In this document: in pieces, positions 1 through 7,996 of the stretch
Layout of the letters: each line of letters opens with the position of its first letter
How positions within the stretch are numbered: position 1 is the first letter of the stretch
IMG/VR virus record: IMGVR_UViG_3300047189_000056
Span: 1-64,000 of that record
DNA: 64,000 bases
From: a virus
Strand: one strand, 5' to 3'
Position numbers and translations under genes: made by a program
Notes under the pieces: model-generated
The model's database searches: none
What the model was told of the DNA's origin: nothing
The model's input: the letters and a program-made list of their open reading frames with translations, nothing else

Positions 1-1
1 A

Positions 2-457
2 CCAGATGCCGTTGCAACAGACGCAGAGATGGTTAGTAAAGCCAATAATGGATGGTATACCAATTTAACCTGGAGAACTGGTGCAGTTTATGATGCACTT
101 TATTTCAAACAGTATGATACGGGATGGACTAGTCATAACGAACCAATAGAACCTACAGGGAAAATAGATGCCGGTGTCTGGTATCATCTGGTTCTAAGCA
201 TAGATGGTGCAGCCACTTCCGTGGTAACTGTATGGTTGAGTTCGACAGTTTTTGGAAATCAGATTAATGGGACTGCTTTTAACCTGGATGATGTTGACAA
301 CCTGCTTGCAGATGGGGCAACACCCTTTAGAATATGTGGGGATGGGGATACGATTTGGTTTGATGGACAGATCTATCAACCAATTGTTTTTGATAGAACA
401 TTGAATGCTACGGAAGTACAGGAAATTTATACCTATGGGATAATGGGGATTAATTAA
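2..457 (+). CDS. LamG/concanavalin-like domain protein, 5' partial
   Basis: The reading frame is open to the left edge of the window, so the N-terminus is missing. The visible 150 residues look like the C-terminal half of a LamG / concanavalin A-like jelly-roll: a 'GVWYHLVLSIDG' strand pair, then 'FDGQIYQPIVFDRTLNATEVQEIY', the classic closing strand and helix of this fold. In phages such domains bind sugars and sit at the tips of tail fibres or on virion surface proteins. Its stop overlaps the ATG of the next gene, so the two are translationally coupled. Adhesin role is inferred from fold and location in the late operon. Confidence 0.75.
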   Translation, partial: PDAVATDAEMVSKANNGWYTNLTWRTGAVYDALYFKQYDTGWTSHNEPIEPTGKIDAGVWYHLVLSIDGAATSVVTVWLSSTVFGNQINGTAFNLDDVDNLLADGATPFRICGDGDTIWFDGQIYQPIVFDRTLNATEVQEIYTYGIMGIN

Positions 458-1740
458 TGAAAAAGTTATCAATTCTTTTGCTCTTTCTTATTTTGGTTCC
501 TCTTAATTCTTGGGCTACCTCCTATTACTTTGCCCAATCTGGTAACGATTCAACAGGTGATGGCTCACAAGGGAATCCTTGGAAAACCATTACTAAAGCC
601 AATTCATCAATGGCTGCTCTTGCTGATGGGACGCATTCGATTCTTTTTAATCGAGGAGATACTTGGGAACTGGGAGGAGGAGAAGCCACCGCATTATTAA
701 TAACCGTTTCTGGCACCGATGAGTCTAACAGGGTAACGGTTGGTGCTTATGGGACAGGAAACAAACCCAAAATAGACGGAAATGCTGCTGATGACGGAGG
801 AGTGGTACAGGCTGATGATCAATCACACTTCATAATTGAGAACTTAGAGGTTTATGGTGGTCATGCTGGGAATTCCGTAATAAACATCCCACATGGATAT
901 AATAGAGTTACCCAACATGACATGATTATTCAGGATTGCATCATTCATGGTGCTTTAGCGGGTAATCATGTAATTCATATAAAAAACACGGCCGTAACTC
1001 CATTCCACGATATTATCATAAGAAGGAATGTGGTTTATGATTCTGGTCACAATGGTATCAAGGTGTCGGATGGAGTCACCTATTGCTACATCTATGAAAA
1101 CACCATTTACAATATTACTCATAACGGAATTGATACCTTAGATATAGAAAACTCCAATACCAATAATTATCTGGAAATTTATAGTAATGACATCTACGAT
1201 TGTAGTACAGGTATTTACGCATGTGATGTTACCTATACGAATATATATGACAATGATATCTATAATATGTCGCTAAAAGAAGCTGGTATTTCCTCCTATG
1301 GGGTAAAGGTTGCCCAACAGGTATCAGCGGGTAGTGACCATGTTATTGTTAGAAATAATCGGGTCTGGAATGTGGTAAATGCTGGACTCTCAACCTATGC
1401 TATATGGATGACTTACACGACAAATAAGAGTTGTTGGAATAATACTGTCTATGGTTGTACGAACACTATGTATCATGATGGATCAATCAGCAACTACAAT
1501 AATTTAGCCTATGCCAATGTAAGTGATTCGGCAGATTTAAGGAATTATGGTTCAGACCCAAAATTTGTAAGTGTGGTAACTCCCGATTTTCATCTTCAAT
1601 CAAACTCACCTGTGATAGATCAGGGCGTGGATGTTGGGTTGCCTTATAGTGGAGAAGCACCAGATTTGGGGGCGTATGAGTATGGGGTAACAATCCCATC
1701 ACTTCAAGGAGTCACAATTATAGGAGGTACGGTAAAGTGA
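457..1740 (+). CDS. Secreted right-handed parallel beta-helix protein
   Basis: A 427-aa protein with an N-terminal Sec signal (MKK, hydrophobic core, cleavage near 'SWA-TSYYF'). It is followed by the 'YYFAQSGNDSTGDGSQGNPWKTI' opening typical of pectate-lyase-like beta-helices, and by many N-rich turns (for example 'IIRRNVVYDSGHNGIKV', 'IYENTIYNITHNGID') that stack as helix rungs. A short C-terminal strand 'SPVIDQGVDVG...PDLGAYEYG' is common in this superfamily. Such proteins bind or cleave polysaccharides, and phages use them as tailspikes. A signal peptide is odd for a virion protein: it may instead be exported to the host surface. No catalytic residues can be assigned. Confidence 0.8.
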   Translation: MKKLSILLLFLILVPLNSWATSYYFAQSGNDSTGDGSQGNPWKTITKANSSMAALADGTHSILFNRGDTWELGGGEATALLITVSGTDESNRVTVGAYGTGNKPKIDGNAADDGGVVQADDQSHFIIENLEVYGGHAGNSVINIPHGYNRVTQHDMIIQDCIIHGALAGNHVIHIKNTAVTPFHDIIIRRNVVYDSGHNGIKVSDGVTYCYIYENTIYNITHNGIDTLDIENSNTNNYLEIYSNDIYDCSTGIYACDVTYTNIYDNDIYNMSLKEAGISSYGVKVAQQVSAGSDHVIVRNNRVWNVVNAGLSTYAIWMTYTTNKSCWNNTVYGCTNTMYHDGSISNYNNLAYANVSDSADLRNYGSDPKFVSVVTPDFHLQSNSPVIDQGVDVGLPYSGEAPDLGAYEYGVTIPSLQGVTIIGGTVK

Positions 1741-2067
1741 AAATTCTAATCTTTTTCTTGCTTCTTTTCCCAACCTTAGTTTGGGCAGATCCTTTCCTTG
1801 TCTGCGATCCTGTTGCCACAGGTTCATGGGATAAAATTGAGATTGCCATTGATGGAGGAATGGCAACTTTGATCGACCCACAGGTGATGGCGGATACCAA
1901 ACTCAGACTTTATTATGATCTAAAAGATGTCACGGTAGGGGGGGCATACAGTCAGGTTGAGAGGGAAAAGGGGTGTCTGGTATGGTGCCTATAGCACACC
2001 TGATCCTTTTTCCTTTACTCGACCTGCTGTTTCCGCCCCTGCCAATATAACCATACAGGAGAAATAA
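1737..2067 (+). pseudogene. Small secreted protein gene with a frameshift
   Basis: A GTG start overlaps the previous stop. The product begins with a clear signal peptide (MKILIFFLLLFPTLVWA). The frame runs to a stop at 1994, but the natural continuation is in another frame: around 1970-1975 removal of a single T restores 'EKGVWYGAYSTPDPFSFTRP', which continues to a TAA at 2065-2067 just before the next gene. Short secreted proteins ending in a 'YSTP-PFSFTRP-AP' strand are Ig/FnIII-like. It could be a real inactivating mutation or an assembly error; the intact product would be about 110 aa. Confidence 0.6.
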
Positions 2068-2068
2068 G

Positions 2069-2413
2069 ATGAAAAAAACAACCTTAATCTTGTTAGTGGC
2101 TTTGATGGTGGGGGCGGGCATCGCCGATACCTATGCAGGTGAACAGATCGATCTGACAGCTCCAGTTATCATCTCCTCTTATAAGGTGGTGGAGTTAAAT
2201 CTTGATCTAAGGGGCCAAGAGATCAGGATTGTCCTTTACAACAGCGTGGCGAATAAGGACATAACAGTAACCTACAATGGACCCACTGCCCTAGCCCTGA
2301 TAATTCAGATGAATAAGATGAATTTCTCTACGAACTCGATGCAGAAAGTTATCTTAAATAAACTAATCACAGATGGGAAAATCATAGGAACTATATCTGG
2401 AATTCCAGACTGA
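2069..2413 (+). CDS. Secreted hypothetical protein
   Basis: A 114-aa protein with a textbook signal peptide (MKKTTLILLVALMVGAGIADTYAGE). The start is fixed by 'caggagaaataag' upstream. The mature part is beta-rich ('PVIISSYKVVELNLDLRGQEIRIVLYNS') and ends with a short helical stretch. I do not recognise the family. It is one of several exported-looking small proteins in the late operon. Confidence 0.7.
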   Translation: MKKTTLILLVALMVGAGIADTYAGEQIDLTAPVIISSYKVVELNLDLRGQEIRIVLYNSVANKDITVTYNGPTALALIIQMNKMNFSTNSMQKVILNKLITDGKIIGTISGIPD

Positions 2414-2422
2414 GAGGGATAA

Positions 2423-2665
2423 ATGCCTGAATGGTTATGGATGATAATTGTTGGAGGTGTGATTATGGGACTTTTGGGTTTAGTCTACAGCGGTGTTCTT
2501 ACGAAAAATGAGCATGCTGATATTTGCAACAAAAAGACAGTGGTAATACAAGAAAGCATAAAGAATACAATCAAGGATGAGCTAAAAGACATAAAGGAAT
2601 ATTTTGACTTGAAAATCGAGAACGTAGTCTTGAAGGAGATAAGGAAGGCAAATGGCAGACCTTGA
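2423..2665 (+). CDS. Single-pass membrane protein, possible spanin or holin partner
   Basis: An 80-aa protein with one N-terminal transmembrane helix (MPEWLWMIIVGGVIMGLLGLVYSGVL) followed by a charged, probably coiled-coil tail with many K and E residues. This layout matches phage lysis accessory proteins (Rz-type inner-membrane spanins or hemolysin XhlA-like proteins). It sits two genes before the endolysin. The lysis role is inferred from context. Confidence 0.6.
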   Translation: MPEWLWMIIVGGVIMGLLGLVYSGVLTKNEHADICNKKTVVIQESIKNTIKDELKDIKEYFDLKIENVVLKEIRKANGRP

Positions 2666-2849
2666 GGAAAAGGAATTCCTAACGGCATCACAAGAGAAAT
2701 TGTGTGATCTCTGCTTTAGAATAGCTGCCCTCTATAACCGTAGGGAGAATCTTATTAGAGAGGAAATGGCTCATCAGGGGATGAGATTGGATATTCCAAT
2801 AAAGGTGCTACTTGAAGATTTGAAACAATGGATACTGAAGAATGAATAG
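2652..2849 (+). CDS. Small helical protein of unknown function
   Basis: A 65-aa soluble protein overlapping its neighbours at both ends, so it is part of a tightly coupled block. It is predicted helical, with an 'LCDLCFRIAALYNRRENL' segment. I do not recognise it; its place between a membrane protein and the endolysin suggests the lysis module. Confidence 0.55.
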   Translation: MADLEEKEFLTASQEKLCDLCFRIAALYNRRENLIREEMAHQGMRLDIPIKVLLEDLKQWILKNE

Positions 2850-3198
2850 ACCAGAGTTCACCCACAAAATTGCAGTGCTTCTTTGCAGGATGGTAGTTGC
2901 GGATGAAGCACCGATCGGGGATGGATGGAAGAGATCGGTTCAGGAGCAGAAACGATACTTTGATGCCGGACTTTCCCAATGTGATGGGACTATCAAAATA
3001 AGCGATCATCAGGTAGGTAAAGCATTGGATATTTTCTTTCAAGATGTTGGGGACATTGATAAGGATGGGATCACAACAGAACTCATACCGCCATTAAAAA
3101 CGTGGGATTATTGGCATAATGAATGGGTGAAGATGGGGGGAAAACCATTGGTTATTTTCTCTAACGGGAATAAGGATTATCCACATTTTGCGGGATGA
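2842..3198 (+). CDS. M15-family peptidase endolysin
   Basis: A 118-aa protein carrying the zinc-binding signature of M15 peptidases: 'SDHQVGKALDIFF' (the S-x-H-x-x-G-x-A-x-D motif, residues about 54-66) and a C-terminal histidine in 'DYPHFAG' near the end. In this family (VanY, phage L-alanyl-D-glutamate peptidases) these residues hold Zn and cut peptide cross-bridges of peptidoglycan. There is no signal peptide, so release needs a holin. It is short for the family but contains the whole motif set. Confidence 0.82.
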   Translation: MNRPEFTHKIAVLLCRMVVADEAPIGDGWKRSVQEQKRYFDAGLSQCDGTIKISDHQVGKALDIFFQDVGDIDKDGITTELIPPLKTWDYWHNEWVKMGGKPLVIFSNGNKDYPHFAG

Positions 3199-3210
3199 AA
3201 GAGAGGTAAT

Positions 3211-3357
3211 ATGATCACAGAAAAAAAAGAGTTGGATCTGTTAGGGAAGTACCGAAAGGCTGGTTATATAGTCTCATTAATTAAACTCTGTCCCCATTGT
3301 GGGAAAGAAATCTCTTTCGTAGTTGGGGGCAAGAAAAAAAAGAAAGGAGGAAAGTAA
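3211..3357 (+). CDS. 48-aa protein with a single CxxC knuckle
   Basis: ATG at 3211 after 'gagaggtaat'. The protein is basic, with 'CPHCGKEI' in the middle and a lysine-rich end. Its end carries the strong ribosome site (AAAGGAGG) for the next gene. Only half a zinc ribbon is present, so metal binding would need dimerisation. Unknown function. Confidence 0.5.
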   Translation: MITEKKELDLLGKYRKAGYIVSLIKLCPHCGKEISFVVGGKKKKKGGK

Positions 3358-3358
3358 G

Positions 3359-3574
3359 ATGTTAGACATTCTAAAAAATGACAAGTTATGGGTAATCTGC
3401 GTCGTTGGTGCAATCGCCATTATCTGTATCTTTAAGATTCCAGAGAAGGCCGATACGATCATCCTTGCAATCGTAAGTGGCTTGTTTGGCGTTGCAGTCG
3501 GTCAAAGAATGGGTCAGAGAACGGGAGATCAACCTCCGGCGGCAAATGGGGGGCCCGTACAACCTCCGAAATAA
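3359..3574 (+). CDS. Small membrane protein, holin candidate
   Basis: A 71-aa protein starting after AAAGGAGG. It has two hydrophobic stretches ('LWVICVVGAIAIICIF' and 'IILAIVSGLFGVAVG') and a hydrophilic Pro/Gly-rich tail, the size and topology of small two-helix holins. It is the last gene before the late-operon terminator and close to the endolysin. Holin function is inference. Confidence 0.55.
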   Translation: MLDILKNDKLWVICVVGAIAIICIFKIPEKADTIILAIVSGLFGVAVGQRMGQRTGDQPPAANGGPVQPPK

Positions 3575-3591
3575 GAAAAGAGGGACATAAA

Positions 3592-3623
3592 AAAGGGCGA
3601 CCTATCTATCAAGGTCGCCCTTT
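3592..3623. terminator. Bidirectional intrinsic terminator
   Basis: A perfect 12-bp stem (AAAGGGCGACCT / AGGTCGCCCTTT) with an 8-nt loop. A T-rich tract follows on the + side, and six A's precede it, giving a U-run in the leftward direction. It lies between the converging late (+) and early (-) operons. Confidence 0.88.
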
Positions 3624-3651
3624 CTCTTGTTTTAAGGCCATCCCAGCGATT

Positions 3652-4218
3652 TTAGGCTGGTGTTATGGGTGTTTCTCCCTTCTCAGCATCAATTTTGTCT
3701 TGTAAGAGTTTATTCTTGTCCGTAATCTCTTCCCAGGATGGTAATGCCTCGGTCCCAAAGACCTTCCTTGCTGTAGCCCAGAAGTTGAATGCCAATGCCA
3801 GAAGTCCATTGATTAGGAGAAGGACCATACTGACATCCATTGCAGATTGAATAGGTTTAACTGCTCCGATGGATACCAATAGGGTTATGACGGAGTTAAT
3901 CAATGGCTGAATTTGGGCATAAACTTGCTCGGGGGTGATCGGTTTGGTCTTAGATAGTTCAATCGACACCCTCAGCGCCTTGTTTGCCATATCGAAGGCC
4001 GGAACAATCTGTCCTTTCCATGTCTCCTGATGTTTTGGGTTTGCGATAATAAATGCCTTTCCGGTGTCAAAAAGGGTATTGAGTTGGGTCTGAAGATCAT
4101 TCAGAACAACTCTTCCCTTCTCATCCGGAGTCAGGGCTGTCCATTTCTCTTGAATCCCCGCACATGCCACCACCAGCAACAATACCATAGCCAATACTGC
4201 AAATTTGAACTTTCTCAT
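3652..4218 (-). CDS. Lipoprotein with internal membrane segment
   Basis: A 188-aa protein. The N-terminus has a signal sequence ending in a lipobox (VVAC at about residue 19). A helical middle follows, then a hydrophobic helix ('VSMVLLLINGLLALAFNFW') around residues 130-150. It is the most distal gene of the leftward early operon. Surface lipoproteins made early by phages often block superinfection, but nothing here proves that. Confidence 0.7.
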   Translation of the reverse strand: MRKFKFAVLAMVLLLVVACAGIQEKWTALTPDEKGRVVLNDLQTQLNTLFDTGKAFIIANPKHQETWKGQIVPAFDMANKALRVSIELSKTKPITPEQVYAQIQPLINSVITLLVSIGAVKPIQSAMDVSMVLLLINGLLALAFNFWATARKVFGTEALPSWEEITDKNKLLQDKIDAEKGETPITPA

Positions 4219-4228
4219 AGTGACCTCC

Positions 4229-4645
4229 TTATTTGGATTTTGAATCGTTTAAAATATCCCAATTATCTTTGAATTTTTTGTACTGACTTCGACGTATATT
4301 ATTTGTTTCTGCATCAAAAAATCTTATGGAATATTTTCCTTCTAATTCTTTTGCTGGAACAATTAAGAAATAATCATCTTCAATGGCCCAACAAATCACA
4401 AAATCAATATCCGTTAATGGATGAGGAATATACTTATTCTCTTTTCTTCTCCAACTTTTGAAGCTAAACATATAGCTTTTATGTAATTTTGATTTATGAG
4501 ATGCTTTAACTTGAATCTTAATACCCTGATTAATAATCAAATCAATACCTCCATCGGTTGCTGGCATAAAAACATCATAACCTTTTAAAAGCAGTTCAGA
4601 AGCTACCCTAAACTCTCCAGCTTTTCCAATGGAAAGATTTTTCAC
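4229..4645 (-). CDS. PD-(D/E)XK nuclease-like protein, possibly a homing enzyme
   Basis: A GTG start preceded by AAAGGAGGTG. The 138-aa product has 'GKAGEFRVASELLLKGYDV' (conserved E), then 'GIDLII...IKIQVKAS', the D-x(n)-QVK catalytic core of PD-(D/E)XK nucleases. This arrangement is known from I-SspI-like homing enzymes and from DUF4365-type proteins. Four basic residues near the C-terminus ('RRSQYKKFK') could bind DNA. It sits between two secreted-protein genes and may be a selfish insertion. Confidence 0.72.
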   Translation of the reverse strand: MKNLSIGKAGEFRVASELLLKGYDVFMPATDGGIDLIINQGIKIQVKASHKSKLHKSYMFSFKSWRRKENKYIPHPLTDIDFVICWAIEDDYFLIVPAKELEGKYSIRFFDAETNNIRRSQYKKFKDNWDILNDSKSK

Positions 4646-4734
4646 GCAGCACCACCTCCTTTCAGCCCAAGACTACCGATGGATATAAGGCATAGGCATA
4701 AAAGGAATATAATTCCCAAATGGATCACCTTCAC
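4642..4734 (-). CDS. 30-aa hydrophobic peptide
   Basis: A GTG start eight bases after GGAGGG. The stop overlaps the GTG of the nuclease gene. The peptide is one hydrophobic helix (VIHLGIIFLLCLCLISIG) with a GGGAA tail. Good initiation signals and coupling support it; function unknown. Confidence 0.45.
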   Translation of the reverse strand: MKVIHLGIIFLLCLCLISIGSLGLKGGGAA

Positions 4735-4751
4735 GATGGCATCCCTCCTTT

Positions 4752-5003
4752 CTACTTCTTCGGCTCCTCTTTCTTTGGTGCTGGTTTAGGTTTCTCGACT
4801 ACCTGACCCTTCTCAATCGTAAACCCCTTGGCATCTAACTTCTGTCCGAAGTCCTGCAATGCCCGGAATTGTGGAAGCATCTGTTGAGCCACACTAAACT
4901 CTGCCACAAGAGCTCGATACTCCCAGTTCAATTCCTCCTTCTCTCCAGCCCAGGCCACCCCTGCCATCAACACAATTGCCAATACTACAACAAACTTTTT
5001 CAT
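4752..5003 (-). CDS. Small secreted protein with Pro/Lys-rich tail
   Basis: An 83-aa protein with signal peptide (MKKFVVVLAIVLMAGVAWA-GEK), a helical body with 'EYRALVAEFSVAQQMLPQF', and a charged tail of alternating P, K and E. Resembles periplasmic linkers in layout only. Unrecognised. Confidence 0.65.
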   Translation of the reverse strand: MKKFVVVLAIVLMAGVAWAGEKEELNWEYRALVAEFSVAQQMLPQFRALQDFGQKLDAKGFTIEKGQVVEKPKPAPKKEEPKK

Positions 5004-5016
5004 TTAGACCTCCTTT

Positions 5017-5226
5017 CTATTTGACCTTTTCTATTTTGTAGTAACCTAACACTTTTCCACAATGGGGACAAAATTTGATGTCTTCTATCCCACAATGACA
5101 ATCCAGTCCGAAATAAAATCCGCAATTGCCACAAGTTACTTTCCACTCAATGTCTCGATTGATCTTAATTTGACAACTTAAAACCAAAAGCATAATTATC
5201 AAAGAAAGAACAACCAATCTTTTCAT
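5017..5226 (-). CDS. Putative lipoprotein with zinc-ribbon cysteines
   Basis: A 69-aa protein. Residues 1-18 form a hydrophobic signal ending in 'VLSC', a possible lipobox. The rest has 'CGNCGFYFGLDCHCG' and 'CPHCGKVLGYY', a zinc-ribbon pattern. A zinc ribbon on an exported lipoprotein is unusual. The first segment may instead be a plain membrane anchor that leaves the ribbon in the cytoplasm. Confidence 0.6.
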   Translation of the reverse strand: MKRLVVLSLIIMLLVLSCQIKINRDIEWKVTCGNCGFYFGLDCHCGIEDIKFCPHCGKVLGYYKIEKVK

Positions 5227-5499
5227 TTATACTTCCTTGCTTGTTTGATATAATTCTTCGTCTTCCAATGGAACAACCAATAGACGAGCCCGTTTAAAAT
5301 CTTCGTGTTTACCTATCGCATCGCGCAACTCCACTATTTTCATCCTTTCTTCAATCAAATCCTTAGAAAGACACTCTCTCTCTTGTTCTGTTTCTTTGAG
5401 ACAGGAAAGAAGATATTTGATATGTTTTATTGCCTTAAATGGGTTAAGATAATTTTGTGGAAGAATATCAGATTCAATCTCCCTTATCTTCTCATCCAT
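5227..5499 (-). CDS. Charged helical hypothetical protein
   Basis: A 90-aa acidic protein with a long helical stretch ('LKETEQERECLSKDLIEERMK') likely to form a coiled coil. Unrecognised. It lies in the leftward operon with short spacing on both sides. Confidence 0.6.
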   Translation of the reverse strand: MDEKIREIESDILPQNYLNPFKAIKHIKYLLSCLKETEQERECLSKDLIEERMKIVELRDAIGKHEDFKRARLLVVPLEDEELYQTSKEV

Positions 5500-5501
5500 T
5501 C

Positions 5502-5900
5502 TTAAACCTCATCTCGAACTTTGTAGAGTTTAACATCATGTTTCATTGTCAATCTAATATTTGGTGGGGTGGATTTATGCTCATCCACCGCCTCCTGCAA
5601 TCTCTTGAGGCGGGATTCAAAATAATTACGTTCTGTAGCAAACTTTTTAATAAGTCTGAATTGGTCTTCTCTTATATCCTTAACATATTCAATACATCTT
5701 TTGGGATCATTGACAAACTCAGACCCACCAGGAGTAAGGGATTGCAAGACTAAGTCCAACTTCTCCACCCTTTCCTCAAGGGTGGAGATATGAGAGAGGA
5801 GAGTTTCAATAAAATTAAGAGCCTTTTCATATTCAATATGACTTTCTAATTTTCTTGCAATAATTAACCAATTTCTTATTTCCTGTATCTCTTCACTCAT
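5502..5900 (-). CDS. Coiled-coil hypothetical protein
   Basis: A 132-aa, highly charged protein with heptad-like 'LLSHISTLEERVEKLDLVLQ' near residues 33-52 and a second helix 'NYFESRLKRLQEAVDEH'. It has a good ribosome site (GGAGGTTGGGGG) upstream. Unknown function. Confidence 0.62.
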   Translation of the reverse strand: MSEEIQEIRNWLIIARKLESHIEYEKALNFIETLLSHISTLEERVEKLDLVLQSLTPGGSEFVNDPKRCIEYVKDIREDQFRLIKKFATERNYFESRLKRLQEAVDEHKSTPPNIRLTMKHDVKLYKVRDEV

Positions 5901-5914
5901 CCCCCAACCTCCTT

Positions 5915-6094
5915 CTAAATACTAATCCCATGGAGATTTAATATCGTCTTTAAGCAATCAATCTCTTGTTGTTGATATTTTATGATATTTTTATCGTGAA
6001 ATCTTATCCATTTTCTGATAGCAGATATTTGAATAATAGTTCTTCTTATAGAATCTTTCTTTTTCGGTTTAGATATTAGATTTATACACCTCAT
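5915..6094 (-). CDS. 59-aa basic hypothetical protein
   Basis: An open frame from ATG 6094 to TAG 5915 filling the gap between neighbours. The product is rich in K, R and I ('ISKPKKKDSIRRTIIQISA'). Supported by even spacing and operon continuity; initiation signal only moderate (GAAGG). Function unknown. Confidence 0.5.
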   Translation of the reverse strand: MRCINLISKPKKKDSIRRTIIQISAIRKWIRFHDKNIIKYQQQEIDCLKTILNLHGISI

Positions 6095-6120
6095 CCTTCA
6101 ACCTTCTTTATCAGAATATT

Positions 6121-6282
6121 TTACTTTATAACCTCATCCAGAAAATTAAGTATTTCTCTAACTGCATCTTCCAATGCGTGGACTTCTCTTGCCAAAGGAG
6201 TCTCATCATCATCATCTGCTTGGCAATTACGCTTAAAGGTTCTATTTAATCTTTCTTCAATTTCCCTTAATTTTCTATCCAT
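6121..6282 (-). CDS. 53-aa acidic hypothetical protein
   Basis: ATG 6282 follows AAGGAGGTTGAGGG. The product starts 'MDRKLREIEERLN', contains a DDDDE cluster, and is wholly helical. Unrecognised. Confidence 0.55.
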   Translation of the reverse strand: MDRKLREIEERLNRTFKRNCQADDDDETPLAREVHALEDAVREILNFLDEVIK

Positions 6283-6285
6283 CCC

Positions 6286-6561
6286 TCAACCTCCTTTACT
6301 TATATTCCTTGATTTCTTAAAATAAATACTAAGTGCTTCTAATTCTCCAGTTGCCCTTATTTTTCCAAATCTCAAATCTTCTTGCCATTCCATAAAACCA
6401 AGGATTTTCTTACATCCTGGGCATCGAGGCCCAAAAATCCATTTAGTTGATGTACGGGCAATAGTGTCGGAGCAACAATCACAATTAGTAAGAATGATGG
6501 TGTAAGACCTAATCATCTCTCCCCACTGCCTACTTCCCATCCCTGGGGCAGATGTAATCAT
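6286..6561 (-). CDS. Cysteine-containing hypothetical protein
   Basis: The start at 6561 overlaps the upstream stop (ATGA), which is preferred over an ATG 30 bases further up. The 91-aa product has 'CDCC' and 'CPGCKKILGF', a likely four-cysteine zinc site, then a C-terminal helix. Unknown role. Confidence 0.6.
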   Translation of the reverse strand: MITSAPGMGSRQWGEMIRSYTIILTNCDCCSDTIARTSTKWIFGPRCPGCKKILGFMEWQEDLRFGKIRATGELEALSIYFKKSRNISKGG

Positions 6562-6707
6562 TTTTGGCTCCAATGTTCCCACGTAGAGCATTCTTTATCG
6601 GTGGGTGTCAAACCATATTCACACCATGACGTAGATAATGGATCATCTTCATGCATTACATCATACTTACAATATTTACAGGTATCACAAGGTTCTGGGG
6701 TGTTCAT
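6558..6707 (-). CDS. 49-aa Cys-rich small protein
   Basis: ATG 6707 follows AAAGGAGAGGAAG, a strong ribosome site. The product has 'CDTCKYCKY' and two later cysteines ('SWCEYG', 'KECSTWEHW'). This matches small phage zinc proteins seen in accessory regions. It overlaps both neighbours by a few bases. Confidence 0.62.
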   Translation of the reverse strand: MNTPEPCDTCKYCKYDVMHEDDPLSTSWCEYGLTPTDKECSTWEHWSQK

Positions 6708-6954
6708 CTTCCTCTCCTTTCATCTGATCCACAATTTCCTCATCCCATTCTTCAATATCAAATCCTGCAAGTTTAGAATCCTCTCTTAGTTGGGCAATAA
6801 ACCTCCTTCTGGATTCAAGCCAATAGAATAGACTAATGCGCTTGACCATTTCTATAATTCTTGGATCAGTTTTAAATAACTTTCTTCCCAGTTCAAAACC
6901 CATCCATGTTTTATCTTTCCAAACTTCCTCAAACTCTTTTTCATCTTCGGTCAT
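6685..6954 (-). CDS. Acidic hypothetical protein
   Basis: Start at 6954 chosen for GGGGAGG five bases upstream. The 89-aa product is helical and acidic, with 'KEFEEVWKDKTWMGFELGRKLF' at the N-terminus. Unrecognised. Confidence 0.58.
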   Translation of the reverse strand: MTEDEKEFEEVWKDKTWMGFELGRKLFKTDPRIIEMVKRISLFYWLESRRRFIAQLREDSKLAGFDIEEWDEEIVDQMKGEEDEHPRTL

Positions 6955-6988
6955 TTGTCCTCCCCAATCCACTGATTATTTTCCCATC

Positions 6989-7408
6989 TCATTCCCCACC
7001 TTTGCTTGTGATAGAAGGCGGAGAGGAGTTCTGATGTTTTTGATAATGTTCGTGATCACATTTTCTGCAATAGTGACTTAACCCATTCCAGCGGTTCCTG
7101 TTCCTTGAAAATTGTTCTTTAGGAAGGAATTGCTGGCAAGAGCAACACCAATTTGTATCTTGGTCTTTAAACTTTCTCCTAAATCCCCCATTCTTTTGAT
7201 GGTCGACAATATGCTGTCTTTTATCTTGAAGCAATAAATTCTCAATGTTATCATTCAAGGTATTCCTATCTATATGGTGAACAACTTCATTCGCCGAAAG
7301 TTTTCTGCCTAAATGCTTCTCTATTATTAGTCTGGAGTTATATTGATATTTATTTTTTCCAATGTGTCTCAATCTTCTTGGTTGTCCTCTTACAATATTT
7401 ATATACAT
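6989..7408 (-). CDS. HNH homing endonuclease
   Basis: About 139 aa from ATG 7408 (a TTG lies further up at 7426). The HNH core is 'LSANEVVHHIDRNTLNDNIENLLL', with catalytic HH and N, followed by a zinc-finger-like 'WCCSCQQFL...YCRKC' module. Such enzymes nick or cut DNA and spread their own gene. Inserted among small accessory genes. Confidence 0.88.
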   Translation of the reverse strand: MYINIVRGQPRRLRHIGKNKYQYNSRLIIEKHLGRKLSANEVVHHIDRNTLNDNIENLLLQDKRQHIVDHQKNGGFRRKFKDQDTNWCCSCQQFLPKEQFSRNRNRWNGLSHYCRKCDHEHYQKHQNSSPPSITSKGGE

Positions 7409-7800
7409 ACTTTCCGTTCCTTCCAATTAGTTCCGTTCCAAATTAATCCTTTCTCGTAGTGCCAAAAATGAGATAAAAGTTCAGATAATGTTTTACAATG
7501 ACACTCTTCCATTAAAGTCCAATTTCTTAACCTCCATATTAAATGGATTGCTTTCCCTAACTTTTTAAATATTTTAACTTCTGATTCAGCGAATAGATCG
7601 ACCCAATCATCTGAGGTGGGGAGCCAAATTGTGCTTGAAGATTTCCAGCCGTTGCCTCCTGCCCTTGACATCATTCTAATAATGGGTGGAAACCCTCCCC
7701 CTGATTGAACAGCATACCAATCTCCAAATGATAAAAACTTTCTCTCCTTCTGCACCGGAGATTCTTTCATCATGTCGATGTAGGTTGAGGTGAAAGTCAT
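7399..7800 (-). CDS. Trp-rich hypothetical protein
   Basis: A 133-aa protein with many aromatic residues ('WLPTSDDWVDLF', 'IHLIWRLRNWTLMEECHC'). It overlaps the HNH start by a few bases and the next upstream stop. I do not recognise the family; not a membrane protein. Confidence 0.55.
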   Translation of the reverse strand: MTFTSTYIDMMKESPVQKERKFLSFGDWYAVQSGGGFPPIIRMMSRAGGNGWKSSSTIWLPTSDDWVDLFAESEVKIFKKLGKAIHLIWRLRNWTLMEECHCKTLSELLSHFWHYEKGLIWNGTNWKERKVCI

Positions 7801-7949
7801 TTGGATTGCTCCTCATAATACGGTGTAAAAGTAATTATTCCTTTATGCACTACTTGAACAATTGGTTTTTGATTGAACATCACCCTGTAACTATTTATTT
7901 GGGCAATCCATTTCCAGTAACAATCTATAATTATTGTAATCTTCTTCAT
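7797..7949 (-). CDS. 50-aa hypothetical protein
   Basis: Start at 7949, after GGAGAGGAAG, is preferred to a longer frame. Sequence 'MKKITIIIDCYWKWIAQINSYRVMF' suggests a beta-alpha fragment. Unknown. Confidence 0.5.
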   Translation of the reverse strand: MKKITIIIDCYWKWIAQINSYRVMFNQKPIVQVVHKGIITFTPYYEEQSK

Positions 7950-7996
7950 CTTCCTCTCCTTCGCAGGATGCTCCCCAGTTGACCCCTGCGAGTTAC

